The translations under genes and the position numbers were made by a program. The notes beneath the pieces were generated by a model. The model saw nothing but the letters and a program-made list of their open reading frames with translations. It was not told the origin of the DNA and made no database searches. A DNA stretch of 27,782 bases from an uncultured Phascolarctobacterium sp. (GTDB taxonomy: Bacteria > Bacillota > Negativicutes > Acidaminococcales > Acidaminococcaceae): assembly GCF_905212365.1 (NCBI RefSeq), contig NZ_CAJMEH010000021.1, forward strand, positions 1 to 27,782, in the 5' to 3' direction. Of the stretch, positions 9,198-17,196 are shown one piece after another (position 1 is the stretch's first letter; each line of letters starts with the position of its first letter).

Positions 9198-9225
9198 TTG
9201 ACATGTTGGCAAAATACGTTATAAT
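9198..9225 (+). promoter_or_regulatory. Promoter of the amino-acid-type binding lipoprotein
   Basis: Consensus TTGACA (9198-9203) and TATAAT (9220-9225) with a 16-base spacer: a strong sigma-70-type promoter. Confidence 0.8.
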
Positions 9226-9287
9226 AAAGGCATAGCAGAAATGCGCACACTCTCACAAAAATTTAAGTAACAATGGAGGAATTGCTG

Positions 9288-10046
9288 ATGAAAAAATTAT
9301 TGTTGCTTGTTTTTTGCGTAGTTTTGTCTTTAGCCATGGCTGGCTGCGGCAGCGCTCCTAAAGCGCCGGCTGCCGGTAAGATTCTTAAGGTGGCAACGGA
9401 CGCCAATTTCCCGCCTTTTGAATATTATCAGGAGAAAACCAAGCTGCATACCGGCTTTGATATTGGCTTGATGAACGCTTTGGCGAAAGAAATGGGCTAC
9501 GAAAAGGTCGAGTATATCAATGTTGATTTTAAGGATATCCTGACCGGGCTTAATGAGAAAAAATATGACGCCGCTATCGCCGGAATGACGATTTCCAGCG
9601 AGCGCGAAAAGCTGGTTGCCTTTACAGACCCCTATGTTGAGGACAGCTATCGCATCGTAGTGGCGAAGAAGGCGGACGCTAAATGCACCCTGAGCGGCAA
9701 GACCGTGGCTGTGGAGGAAGGCAGCTACGCCGCTGATTTAGCGCAGCAGAACGGCGCAGCTAAGCTGCTGCCGGTGAAGGATGTGGAAAGCGCTTTGAAG
9801 GCTGCGGGCGAGGGCCTGGCAGACTGCGCCGTAGTTTCATCCGTATCCGCCAGCTTCTTCATCACCCATGGTTATGGCAATAAGGTAATGTTTGCCGATG
9901 AAAAAGAGTTGCTGTCCGATAAAATAGGTATTGCGGTGGCCAAGGATAACGCCGAGTTGGCCGCTTCTATGAACAAGGCTTTGTCCGAGCTGCGTCGTAG
10001 CGGAGAGTATAAAAATATTTACAGCTCTTATTTTGGCGCAAATTAA
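9288..10046 (+). CDS. Solute-binding lipoprotein, amino-acid ABC type (SBP_bac_3), orphan
   Basis: A 252-residue extracytoplasmic binding protein. The signal peptide ends in a lipobox with C20 (AMAGC) as lipidation site. The mature part reads LKVATDANFPPFEYY, then TGFDIGLMNALAKEMGY and KYDAAIAGMTISSEREK. These are the conserved segments of polar amino-acid binding proteins of the GlnH/HisJ cluster; the arginine in SSEREK would hold the ligand carboxylate. ATG 9288 is chosen because GGAGGA lies 7 bases upstream and it begins a proper signal peptide. The permease and ATPase normally encoded next to it are absent, so it must use a transporter encoded elsewhere, or serve another role. Ligand unknown. 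Confidence 0.9.
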   Translation: MKKLLLLVFCVVLSLAMAGCGSAPKAPAAGKILKVATDANFPPFEYYQEKTKLHTGFDIGLMNALAKEMGYEKVEYINVDFKDILTGLNEKKYDAAIAGMTISSEREKLVAFTDPYVEDSYRIVVAKKADAKCTLSGKTVAVEEGSYAADLAQQNGAAKLLPVKDVESALKAAGEGLADCAVVSSVSASFFITHGYGNKVMFADEKELLSDKIGIAVAKDNAELAASMNKALSELRRSGEYKNIYSSYFGAN

Positions 10047-10140
10047 AGTATTCCTGTAATTTGTTTGTATAGAGATTATTTTTGAAGGCTTTTAGCTGCT
10101 TAATGCACACCCCTGCATTAGATAAATTCATAAATTAAGA

Positions 10141-10177
10141 GGGATGCTGTTCGTTGTCCAGGAACAGCAGCCCTTTT
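10141..10177 (+). terminator. Terminator of the binding-lipoprotein gene
   Basis: GGG-A-TGCTGTTC pairs with GAACAGCA-G-CCC around a 9-base loop, with one internal A/G mismatch and a TTTT tail. A smaller repeat TAATGCA/TGCATTA lies just before at 10101-10120. Confidence 0.7.
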
Positions 10178-10197
10178 GCTATGCGTGTATAAAATTT

Positions 10198-11172
10198 TTA
10201 GTCCTCGTCGTCAAATTCTTTGAGTGTGCCATAGGCCACCAGAATAGTGCCCTTGGGCGAAGCCAGCGCGGGGCATACATACAGGATAACGCCGGTCTGC
10301 TCTGCGTAGTAGGTGGTGAGAGTATTGCCGAAAACGTCGGTAATGCGGCCCAAAACCTGGCCTTCCTCTACGAAGTCGCCGCTGTGAATGTGGTGCAGCC
10401 AGCAGCCTGTTTCCAACGCTTCCAGGTAGATGAGGTTTTCTACGTCGCGGGGGCTGTGGCGGCGCGGCTTAACAGGCAGGGAGAACATTTTCAGCTTGCG
10501 CAGAATATTGCGCACATCGTCCTTGTAAGCTTCGATGTCCTCGTGCAGGCACAGTCCCGCCCCGCCGCGCTCGATAAGAATGGACGGCAGACCGGTGCTG
10601 GCGGCGTAATTATAAGCGCCGCCCGTAGCCAGAGAACGCACCATGTATTCCATATCCAGTACGCGGGCGATGGAGCGGGAAGCTTTCTCCACCTCCGGAG
10701 TGGGCTGGCCGGGGTAGTACACATAGGGATGCAGGCTTTCGTGAATATCTCCGCTGTGCATATCCACATAAAAATCGGCGATGGGGAAGAAATTGCTGCT
10801 GATGAGATAAGCGGTTTTGTCAGCAAGAGTACCCAGCGGGTCGCCGGGGAACACGCGGTTTAAATTTTTGCCGTCTTCAGGAACGATCATTTCCCGGCGC
10901 GCCCAAAAGCCCTGGATATTTACCGGGTGCATCATGATGAGCGTGCCTAAAAGGTCGCTGGGCTCAATATCGCGGCCCAACTCCATAGCTGCGGCGATGC
11001 CAGGGTATTCGCCGCCGTGGATGCCGGCGGTAATAAGTAAAGTAGGGCCGTCCTCGCAGCCGTTGATAATAGTGATAGGGATTTTTACCGGAGTGTCGGG
11101 GACAGGTAAAAAGGTACGCAGTTTTTGACCTCTTTCAATAGTCAGGCCGCATACGTTGATGGTGTCAGACAT
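10198..11172 (-). CDS. AstE/AspA-like zinc deacylase (M14-type succinylglutamate desuccinylase/aspartoacylase family)
   Basis: A 324-residue protein of the zinc carboxypeptidase-like AstE/aspartoacylase group, which removes acyl groups from N-acylated amino acids or related amides. Zinc ligands are visible as H52 and E55 in AGIHGGEYPG and H139 in VDMHSG. NLNRVFPG (103-110) is the conserved substrate-binding loop, and E201 in ILIERGG is the likely catalytic glutamate. The C-terminal 90 residues form a beta-rich, lipoyl-like lid (HSGDFVEEGQVLGRITD). ATG 11172 has AAGGAG upstream; the frame stays open to 11220 but lacks a ribosome site there. Natural substrate cannot be read from sequence. It is divergent from the MATE gene. 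Confidence 0.88.
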   Translation of the reverse strand: MSDTINVCGLTIERGQKLRTFLPVPDTPVKIPITIINGCEDGPTLLITAGIHGGEYPGIAAAMELGRDIEPSDLLGTLIMMHPVNIQGFWARREMIVPEDGKNLNRVFPGDPLGTLADKTAYLISSNFFPIADFYVDMHSGDIHESLHPYVYYPGQPTPEVEKASRSIARVLDMEYMVRSLATGGAYNYAASTGLPSILIERGGAGLCLHEDIEAYKDDVRNILRKLKMFSLPVKPRRHSPRDVENLIYLEALETGCWLHHIHSGDFVEEGQVLGRITDVFGNTLTTYYAEQTGVILYVCPALASPKGTILVAYGTLKEFDDED

Positions 11173-11222
11173 TATTATAGCTCCTTGTTTTGTATTTTGC
11201 CATATTTTCTCTCTTGCCAAAT

Positions 11223-11252
11223 ATTATAACATGTGATAATCTTTTCACACAA
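11223..11252 (-). promoter_or_regulatory. Probable promoter of the deacylase gene, overlapping a TGTGA/TCACA palindrome
   Basis: On the minus strand TTGTGT (11252-11247) and TATAAT (11228-11223) are 18 bases apart. The spacer holds TGTGA-N8-TCACA (11232-11249). This is like a CRP half-site pair but two bases wider than the CRP consensus, so the regulator is unclear. Confidence 0.5.
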
Positions 11253-11300
11253 GAGCTAATTATAAATAAAATAATATTCCAATAAGAGAGGCGTGGTGTA

Positions 11301-12611
11301 ATGCGTTTGCTGACTGATAAAGAATATCTTGGCCTAACAGTGCCGTTTATGCTGTCCACTATGACTCAGCCGTTGATGGGCGCGGTCAATACGGCGGTGA
11401 TGGGGCAGCTGCCCGACCCTAAATATATTGCGGCGGTGTCCCTGGGCGCAATTTTGTTTAACAATCTTTATTGGCTTTTCGGCTTTCTGCGCGTCAGCAC
11501 TACTGGCTATGCGGCTCAGGCCTTTGGCGCGGCGGACAAGCGGCTGGGGCTTTTGGCCTTCTTTAAGCCGCTGGTGCTGGCGCTGCTGATAAGCTTTTTT
11601 TGCATCGTGCTGCAGAACCCCATTGTGGATTTATATTTGGGTATGATCGGCGCTGCGCCGGAGGTCAACCAGCTGTGCCGCAGATATTATTATATTTTGA
11701 TTTGGGGCGCGCCGCTGGTGCTTTTCAATTATGTGGCGCTTGGCTGGCTGATGGGCCAGACGCGAGTGCGGGCTAGCGTCTTTATGCAGGTGTCTATGAA
11801 TGTGCTTAATATGTTTTTGAGCGTTTGGTTCGTCTTTTGGCTGCATATGGATATTACGGGCGTAGCGCTGGCGACGCTGTTGAGCCAGCTGTACGGCGGG
11901 CTCTTAGGCGCTTTGCTGATGTATATTTACGGTGATTTTGATTACGGCAGCCTGCCCTGGGGCGAGCTGCTGGACTGGCGTACCTTTGTCGGCATGCTGC
12001 AGGTGAACGCTAATCTGATGATTCGTACTGCCTGTCTGCTGACGGTAAATAATATTATAGCCGCCGTAGGCGCGTCGCTGGGAACGGTGGTGCTGGCTGC
12101 CAATGCCGTGCTCTTGCAGCTGAAGGACATAATGAGCTATCTTATCGACGGCATGGCCAACGGCGCGGCGATTTTTTCCGGCAGAGCGGTGGGCTCCGGC
12201 AGCAAGCAATTATTTAACGAAACGATTAGCGTTACTTATAAGTGGCTGGCTGTGCTGGCGGTGCTTTTAATGGGCGGCTATTATTTGACCAGTGATTATT
12301 GCATCCGCTTATTTACAGGCATTGAGGAGGTTATTGCCGCAGCGAAAGCTTACGATATTTACGTACTGTTTTATCCGGTCTGCGCTGGTATCGGCATGGT
12401 GCTGTACGGCGTGTTCTGCGGCGCGACCTATACTGCGCCTATACGCAATATGATGCTGCTGGCTTTAGGCGTATTTTATTTGACGCAGTACTTCTTGGTC
12501 CCCCAGTGGGGGAATTCCGGGCTTTGGGTGGCACTTTTGTGCTTTATGTTTACACAATCGGTGATTTTATTATGCTATTTGCCGGGTTTAAGGAGAAAAG
12601 TCACACATTAG
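11301..12611 (+). CDS. MATE family efflux transporter (DinF-like)
   Basis: A 436-residue inner-membrane protein with about twelve hydrophobic segments in two homologous halves, as in MATE exporters, which use Na+ or H+ gradients to expel cationic drugs or metabolites. The start MRLLTDKEYLGLTVPFMLSTMTQPLMGAVNTAVMG matches the DinF branch, including the P and Q in the TM1 region. The second half begins near residue 230, NLMIRTACLLTVNNIIAAVG. ATG 11301 has GAGAGG upstream. No clear terminator follows; the next region carries a fresh promoter and cobalamin riboswitch. Substrate unknown. Confidence 0.92.
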   Translation: MRLLTDKEYLGLTVPFMLSTMTQPLMGAVNTAVMGQLPDPKYIAAVSLGAILFNNLYWLFGFLRVSTTGYAAQAFGAADKRLGLLAFFKPLVLALLISFFCIVLQNPIVDLYLGMIGAAPEVNQLCRRYYYILIWGAPLVLFNYVALGWLMGQTRVRASVFMQVSMNVLNMFLSVWFVFWLHMDITGVALATLLSQLYGGLLGALLMYIYGDFDYGSLPWGELLDWRTFVGMLQVNANLMIRTACLLTVNNIIAAVGASLGTVVLAANAVLLQLKDIMSYLIDGMANGAAIFSGRAVGSGSKQLFNETISVTYKWLAVLAVLLMGGYYLTSDYCIRLFTGIEEVIAAAKAYDIYVLFYPVCAGIGMVLYGVFCGATYTAPIRNMMLLALGVFYLTQYFLVPQWGNSGLWVALLCFMFTQSVILLCYLPGLRRKVTH

Positions 12612-12642
12612 ACAAAAAGTAGACAAAAAAATGGCGCAGCTA

Positions 12643-12671
12643 TTGCAATTATTGAGAATTAGTGCTATTAT
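12643..12671 (+). promoter_or_regulatory. Promoter of the cobalamin-riboswitch ABC operon
   Basis: TTGCAA (12643-12648), a 17-base spacer and TATTAT (12666-12671). The transcript would start about 65 bases upstream of the aptamer. Confidence 0.55.
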
Positions 12672-12681
12672 AGATACAAAG

Positions 12682-12717
12682 CGTTAAGCGTAAATTTTGT
12701 CAATAGGACGCTTTACG
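12682..12717. repeat. 10-bp inverted repeat at the start of the riboswitch leader
   Basis: CGTTAAGCGT (12682-12691) and ACGCTTTACG (12708-12717), one mismatch, 16-base loop. It sits just after the -10, so it could be an operator or a 5' stabilising stem. Its left part lies within a 17-base sequence repeated at 27393. Confidence 0.5.
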
Positions 12718-12741
12718 ATAATAATAAAATTATTAAATCTG

Positions 12742-12845
12742 CTGAGGTTGTCTCTAAATAAACGGAGATAAAATGGGAATACGGTGCAAATCCGTAACGG
12801 TCCAGCCACTGTGAAGCCTTTGCGCAAGTCAGACCTCTTCCTCAG
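12742..12845 (+). promoter_or_regulatory. Cobalamin riboswitch (compact)
   Basis: The conserved B12-element core is readable in order: ATGGGAATACGGTGCAAATC, then AACGGTCCAGCCACTGTGA (the B12 box with GCCACTG), then AAGTCAGACC. The closing helix is CTGAGG (12742-12747) with CCTCAG (12840-12845). There is room only for a small stem, CTT/AAG, between the B12 box and AAGTCAGA, so the aptamer is a short version without the large peripheral extension. Such RNAs bind adenosyl- or other cobalamins and shut off genes for B12 synthesis, B12 uptake or cobalt uptake. The 12612-12959 gap contains only this leader and its promoter. Confidence 0.9.
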
Positions 12846-12906
12846 TTTGATATATTTCCGCTTGAGACAGAAATATATTGCATAATAGTGCACGTTATGT
12901 TATATA

Positions 12907-12939
12907 CCTTTTCTGCTGCAAGCGGAGAAGGTTATTTTT
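12907..12939 (+). terminator. Terminator of the cobalamin riboswitch expression platform
   Basis: CCTTTTCTGC (12907-12916) pairs fully with GCGGAGAAGG (12922-12931), with two G-U pairs and a five-base loop, followed by TTATTTTT. It stands between the aptamer and the first permease gene, so cobalamin binding presumably promotes termination. The antiterminator is not obvious by eye. Confidence 0.7.
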
Positions 12940-12959
12940 ATGTATGGAGATGATGCGCT

Positions 12960-13901
12960 TTGACTAAAAAGCAAATTCTGGCCCGCTTAGGTCAGATCGT
13001 CCTCGTACTGCTGGGTATCAGCTTTATTACCTTCGCTTTGGTAATGTTGGCGCCTGGCGATGTTGCCCGCCAGATGATTGCGGGCAACGAGGATATTATC
13101 GTTAGCCAGGCTGAAATCGACGCTTTGCGCGCAGAATTAGGCTTGGATAAACCTTTCTTCTTCCAATACTTGGATTGGTTGGGACGTGCTTTGCAAGGCA
13201 ACCTTGGTTTTTCCTTTATGGCTAAAAAGCCCGTGGTGGAAGAGCTGTTTGAGCGGTTGCCCGGCACTATTTTGCTGTCCGTAGCGTCTTTGGTAATGAT
13301 GATGGTAGTATCCATTCCCATGGGCATTTATTCCGCAGTAAAGCGCGGCGGCTGGGTTGACAATATTGTCCGCGCATTTACCTTTATGGGCGTATCCATG
13401 CCGGGCTTCTGGGTCGGCTTGATGCTGCTGTGGGTTTTTGGCCTGAAGCTGGATCTGCTGCCCATTGTCGGCGGTACGATCGGCATTGACACGATTATTT
13501 TACCGGCGGCTACACTGGCGATTGCTATGGCCTCCAAGTACACGCGCCAAGTGCGCACTGCTATTCTGGAAGAGCTGCACCAAGACTATGTAGTAGGCGC
13601 CCGCGCCCGCGGCATGAGCGAAAGCCACATCCTCTGGAAAGAGGTTCTGCCTAACGCTATGCTGCCGTTGATTACGCTGCTGGGCCTGTCCCTAGGTAAC
13701 CTTTTGGGCGGCGCCGCAGTTATTGAAATGGTATTTTCCTGGCCGGGCCTTGGTCGTCTGGCTATCGAAGCTATTACCTACCGCGACTTCCAGCTTGTGC
13801 AAGGCGTCGTAGTTTGGATAGCTTTGATGTATATGGTAATCAATTTGATCGTGGATCTGTCCTATAACTATCTTGATCCGCGTCTAAGAAAGGTAAGGTA
13901 A
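12960..13901 (+). CDS. ABC transporter permease, peptide/nickel (DppB/NikB) type
   Basis: A 313-residue inner-membrane permease with six hydrophobic segments. The N-terminal helix plus APGDVARQMIAGNE loop is typical of the DppB/NikB branch. The EAA-type loop that docks the ATPase is visible at about 209-230 (DYVVGARARGMSESHILWKE). The only in-frame start with a ribosome site is TTG 12960, 9 bases after GGAGA. First gene of a five-gene unit, four bases from the next gene, behind a cobalamin riboswitch. Predicted substrate is cobalt, nickel or a corrinoid-related compound rather than a peptide; that is inferred from the riboswitch only. Confidence 0.9.
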   Translation: MTKKQILARLGQIVLVLLGISFITFALVMLAPGDVARQMIAGNEDIIVSQAEIDALRAELGLDKPFFFQYLDWLGRALQGNLGFSFMAKKPVVEELFERLPGTILLSVASLVMMMVVSIPMGIYSAVKRGGWVDNIVRAFTFMGVSMPGFWVGLMLLWVFGLKLDLLPIVGGTIGIDTIILPAATLAIAMASKYTRQVRTAILEELHQDYVVGARARGMSESHILWKEVLPNAMLPLITLLGLSLGNLLGGAAVIEMVFSWPGLGRLAIEAITYRDFQLVQGVVVWIALMYMVINLIVDLSYNYLDPRLRKVR

Positions 13902-13905
13902 GGGC

Positions 13906-14734
13906 ATGGAAACATTAGTCAACGGTTTTAAACATAATCGGGCCTTTGCCATTACCAGTATTTTGGTATTAGCCTTGCTTTTGATTGCCGTAGCTGCACC
14001 TGTACTGGCTCCCTACGACCCGACTCAAGCCACGATGAAGGACGCTTTCTTAGAGCCCGGCTTGCAGCATCTCTTCGGTACTGATAAATTGGGCCGCGAC
14101 TGCTTCAGCCGTGTGCTTTACGGCGCTCGTGCTTCCTTGAGCGGAGTACTTTTCCTGGTAGCCAGTGTATTCATCGTTGGTACTACCATGGGTGTGCTTT
14201 CCGGTTATTTCGGCGGTAAGGTGGATATGGTCATCATGCGTATTTCCGATATGATGATTTCCTTCCCTGGCATGATTCTGGCAATCGCCGTTGCCGGTAT
14301 TATGGGCGGCAGTCTGGTTAACGCCGTTATCGCTTTGACCATCGTAAGCTGGACAAAATATGCGCGCCTGGCACGTTCTTTGGTTATGAAAATTAAACGC
14401 CGCGACTTCGTTGATGCGGCTATCGTAAACGGCGGCAGTCCTTCCCATATTTTGTGGATTCACATTCTGCCTAACATTCTGCCGATGATGGTAGTTACCG
14501 CAGCGGCTGATATCGGCGCGCTGATGATGGAACTGGCAGGCCTGGGGCTTTGGCAGCCAGCCGCCTGCTCCTGAATGGGGCTTGATGCTGAACGAAGGCC
14601 GCCAGCAACTGCAAACAGCTCCCTGGCTGATGATTTTCCCTGGTTTGGCAATTTTCGTAACCGTCGTTATCTTTAATCTGTGGGGCGATAATCTGCGCGA
14701 TGTTTTGGATCCTCGCAATGACGCCCAGGAATAA
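13906..14734 (+). pseudogene. ABC permease, DppC/NikC type, interrupted by a one-base frameshift
   Basis: The first frame (from ATG 13906) encodes a normal DppC/NikC permease N-terminus, with LLFVGTDKLGRDCFSR-type motif (here HLFGTDKLGRDCFSRVLYG) and the EAA loop RDFVDAAIVNGGSPSHILW. It then hits TGA at 14572-14574 after LAGLGLWQPAACS. From 14552 the next frame continues the family's C-terminus as GSQPPAPEWGLMLNEGRQQ and runs to TAA 14732-14734, ending RDVLDPRNDAQE. Removing one T of CTTT (14548-14551) restores GLGLGSQPPAPEWG, the expected motif. It may be a real lesion, an assembly error, or +1 recoding: CTT-T equals the slip site of prfB. The rest of the operon is intact. Full-length product would be about 275 residues. 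Confidence 0.85.
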
Positions 14735-14796
14735 TAAAGTTTTAAATTTTTTATCTTAAAAATTTTTTAATGAGTAAAGAAATGGAGAGTGTCTTT

Positions 14797-16365
14797 ATGA
14801 AAAAATTATTCAAAGTTAGCGCAGCAGCAGCTATGATCGGTTTACTGGCATTTGCAGCAGCAGGCTGCGGTGGCGGCGATAAAAAAGCCGAAAAGAAAGA
14901 AGTAGTCAAGATGGGCGTTACCAACTTCGCCGACTCTCTGGAAACCACTGATAACTACTTCGGTTGGGTTGTAATGCGTTACGGCCTGGGCGAATGCCTG
15001 GTTAAATTCGATAAGAAAATGAATTCCACTCCGTGGCTGGCTGATAAATGGGAGATTTCCGACGACAAGCTGACCTGGACCTTCCACATTAACGATAAGG
15101 CCTGCTTCTCTAACGGCAATAAGCTGACCGGTGAAATTGCAGCTGCTTCCATCCTGCGTACCTTTGAAAAAGCTCCGCGCGCTAAATCCATGTTTGAATA
15201 TGAGTCCATCAAGGGCGAAGGCCAAAACGTAATCATCAAAACTAAGAAACCTGTACCGACTCTGCCGGGTATGCTGGGCGATCCGCTGTTCATCATCGTC
15301 GATACCACTACTATTAAAGACCGTGACACCGCTAAACAAGGCGCTATTTGCACCGGTCCTTACGCTGTAAAGACCTACAGCAAGGCTAAAGCAGAAATGG
15401 TTCGTAATGAAAAATACTGGGATGGCGCAGTACCGTTTAAAGAGGTTGATATCCTGACCATTGACGATCCTAACACCCGTGCAATGGCTCTGCAAAAAGG
15501 CGAGATCGACTTCGCTATCAATATTGCAGCCGGTGACCTGCAGCTGTTCAAAGACAAAAATAAATTCAACATTTCTGAAATCGCTTCCCTGCGCGACGTA
15601 CTGGCTCGTCTGAACGTAAGACCTGAGCGTCCGTTGGGCGACCTGAAGGTTCGTCAGGCATTGCTGCGCAGCCTGGACCGCGTAACCTATAATAAGGTCC
15701 TGCTGAAAGATACTTTCGTTCCCGGCGGTCCGTACCTGCCTCCTTCCGTAGATTACGGTTATGCTGAACTCTATAAAGAGGATCCCAACCAATACAATGT
15801 TGAAAGCGCTAAAAAGCTGCTGGAAGAAGCTGGCTGGAAAGATACTAACGGCGACGGCTTTGTTGATAAAGACGGCAAGAACCTCGAGCTGGACTTCGTA
15901 TTCTACAGCGGCCGTGCAGAACTGCCTCTGTATGCTGAAGCTACCCAGGCTGACGCTAAGAAGGTTGGCATTAAAGTAAACCTGAAGAACGTAGACTATA
16001 ACGTGCTGGACGGCATTGGCCGCCGCGGCGAATACGATCTGCTGATTTCCAACGTACTGTGCCTGCAGGCCGGCGATCCGGAAGTATTCATGAACATGTA
16101 CCTGAAGACCGGTCAAGAGCAAAACGGTACCGGTTACAGCAATCCTGAATTTGATGCAATTTCCGACAAATTGGGCGTAGAATTCGATCCTGCTAAACGC
16201 CGCGCTCTGGTTATCGATCTGCAAAAGATTATTATGAACGACGCTGCTTCCCTGGTATTCGGCCATCCGCAGACCAATATGGTTTCCAGTAAGACCGTTA
16301 CTGATGCAGAAATTCTGCCTTGCGACTACTACTGGCTGACCAAAGAAATTAAACCCGCTCAATAA
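14797..16365 (+). CDS. Extracellular solute-binding lipoprotein, SBP_bac_5 (peptide/nickel) family
   Basis: A 522-residue lipoprotein that delivers substrate to the two permeases. Signal peptide MKKLFKVSAAAAMIGLLAFA with lipobox cysteine C24 (AAAGC). The mature part has the family's landmarks: PWLADKWEISDDKLTWTFHI, the CTGPYAVK segment, KGEIDFAINI, the DLKVRQALLRSLDR helix, and AKKLLEEAGWKDTNGDGF. ATG 14797 has GGAGAG about 8 bases upstream; a frame extension to 14770 lacks the signal peptide start. Peptide-binding and nickel-binding members share this fold. I see no motif that fixes the ligand. Its gene lies between permease and ATPase genes, an unusual but known order. Confidence 0.92.
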   Translation: MKKLFKVSAAAAMIGLLAFAAAGCGGGDKKAEKKEVVKMGVTNFADSLETTDNYFGWVVMRYGLGECLVKFDKKMNSTPWLADKWEISDDKLTWTFHINDKACFSNGNKLTGEIAAASILRTFEKAPRAKSMFEYESIKGEGQNVIIKTKKPVPTLPGMLGDPLFIIVDTTTIKDRDTAKQGAICTGPYAVKTYSKAKAEMVRNEKYWDGAVPFKEVDILTIDDPNTRAMALQKGEIDFAINIAAGDLQLFKDKNKFNISEIASLRDVLARLNVRPERPLGDLKVRQALLRSLDRVTYNKVLLKDTFVPGGPYLPPSVDYGYAELYKEDPNQYNVESAKKLLEEAGWKDTNGDGFVDKDGKNLELDFVFYSGRAELPLYAEATQADAKKVGIKVNLKNVDYNVLDGIGRRGEYDLLISNVLCLQAGDPEVFMNMYLKTGQEQNGTGYSNPEFDAISDKLGVEFDPAKRRALVIDLQKIIMNDAASLVFGHPQTNMVSSKTVTDAEILPCDYYWLTKEIKPAQ

Positions 16366-16404
16366 GCGGCTTCTGTAAATCTTTGAAAAAGAAGGTATCG
16401 CTAC

Positions 16405-17196
16405 ATGCTTCTTGAAATTAAAGATTTGGACATCAGTTACGGTGACAGGCTCACCGTAACCGGTGCCAATGTAGAATTGGATAAAGGTGAAATCCTTTCC
16501 ATCGTAGGCGAATCCGGCTCTGGCAAAACAACCATTATCCGCGCCGCAATGGGCTGCTTGCCCGGTGCTGGTCATGTAAGCAAGGGCAGCATCACCTTTG
16601 AAGGCCGGGATATGCTGAAAAACACTAAGGAAGACTGGCGTAAGCTTTCCGGTACGGAAATGTCCATGATTTTCCAGGACAGCGGCAATATGATCAATCC
16701 TATTCGTCGTATCGGCGTGCAGTTTATCGATTATATTCAAGCCCATCAGCCTGAAAAATCCAAGGATGAAGCGTATAAAATGGCTACCGCTATGCTGACC
16801 AATGTGCGCCTGCCTAATCCGGACAATATTATGAACAGCTATCCTTTCGAGCTTTCCGGCGGTATGCGCCAGCGTGTTGGTATCGCTATGGCTATGGTGT
16901 TCCAGCCTAAAATTCTGATGGCTGACGAGCCTACCTCTGCTTTGGACGTAACCACACAGGCGCAGATCATTCGTCAAATTATTGATGTGCGCGATCAGTT
17001 CGGCGTTGCCGTAATTATCGTAACGCATAACCTGGGCGTAGCAAGCTATATGTCCGATAAGATTATGGTTATGAAGGGCGGCCGCGTAGAAGAAAGCGGC
17101 AGCCGTTACGATGTGCTGAGCAATCCTAAGACGGATTATACTAAATCCCTGCTGGCCGCAGTACCTGTAATAGGAGGTAAATGCTACTATGAATAA
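16405..17196 (+). CDS. ABC transporter ATP-binding protein, DppD/NikD type
   Basis: A 263-residue cytoplasmic ATPase. Walker A GESGSGKTT (35-43), Q-loop Q91 (IFQD), signature LSGGMRQR (150-157), Walker B ILMADEP (170-176) and H-loop H208 are all present, so it should hydrolyse ATP. It ends soon after the core (LLAAVPVIGG...), without the Cys-containing oligopeptide C-terminal domain of DppD; NikD proteins are similarly short, weak support for a metal-type system. ATG 16405 has AGAAGG upstream. It overlaps the next ATPase gene by eight bases. Confidence 0.93.
   Translation: MLLEIKDLDISYGDRLTVTGANVELDKGEILSIVGESGSGKTTIIRAAMGCLPGAGHVSKGSITFEGRDMLKNTKEDWRKLSGTEMSMIFQDSGNMINPIRRIGVQFIDYIQAHQPEKSKDEAYKMATAMLTNVRLPNPDNIMNSYPFELSGGMRQRVGIAMAMVFQPKILMADEPTSALDVTTQAQIIRQIIDVRDQFGVAVIIVTHNLGVASYMSDKIMVMKGGRVEESGSRYDVLSNPKTDYTKSLLAAVPVIGGKCYYE

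Noticed and set aside
11232..11249. CRP site TGTGA...TCACA before the deacylase gene
   Set aside because: The gap is eight bases rather than six, and no CRP-family context is visible; noted only as part of the promoter.
14797..16365. Naming the binding protein NikA (nickel) or DppA (dipeptide)
   Set aside because: No ligand-specific residues can be recognised by eye; the riboswitch suggests but does not prove cobalt or corrinoid.
14842..17028. A 728-codon open frame on the minus strand opposite the binding protein and first ATPase genes
   Set aside because: It runs opposite genes with clear family motifs, has no ribosome site or recognisable domain, and results from codon bias.
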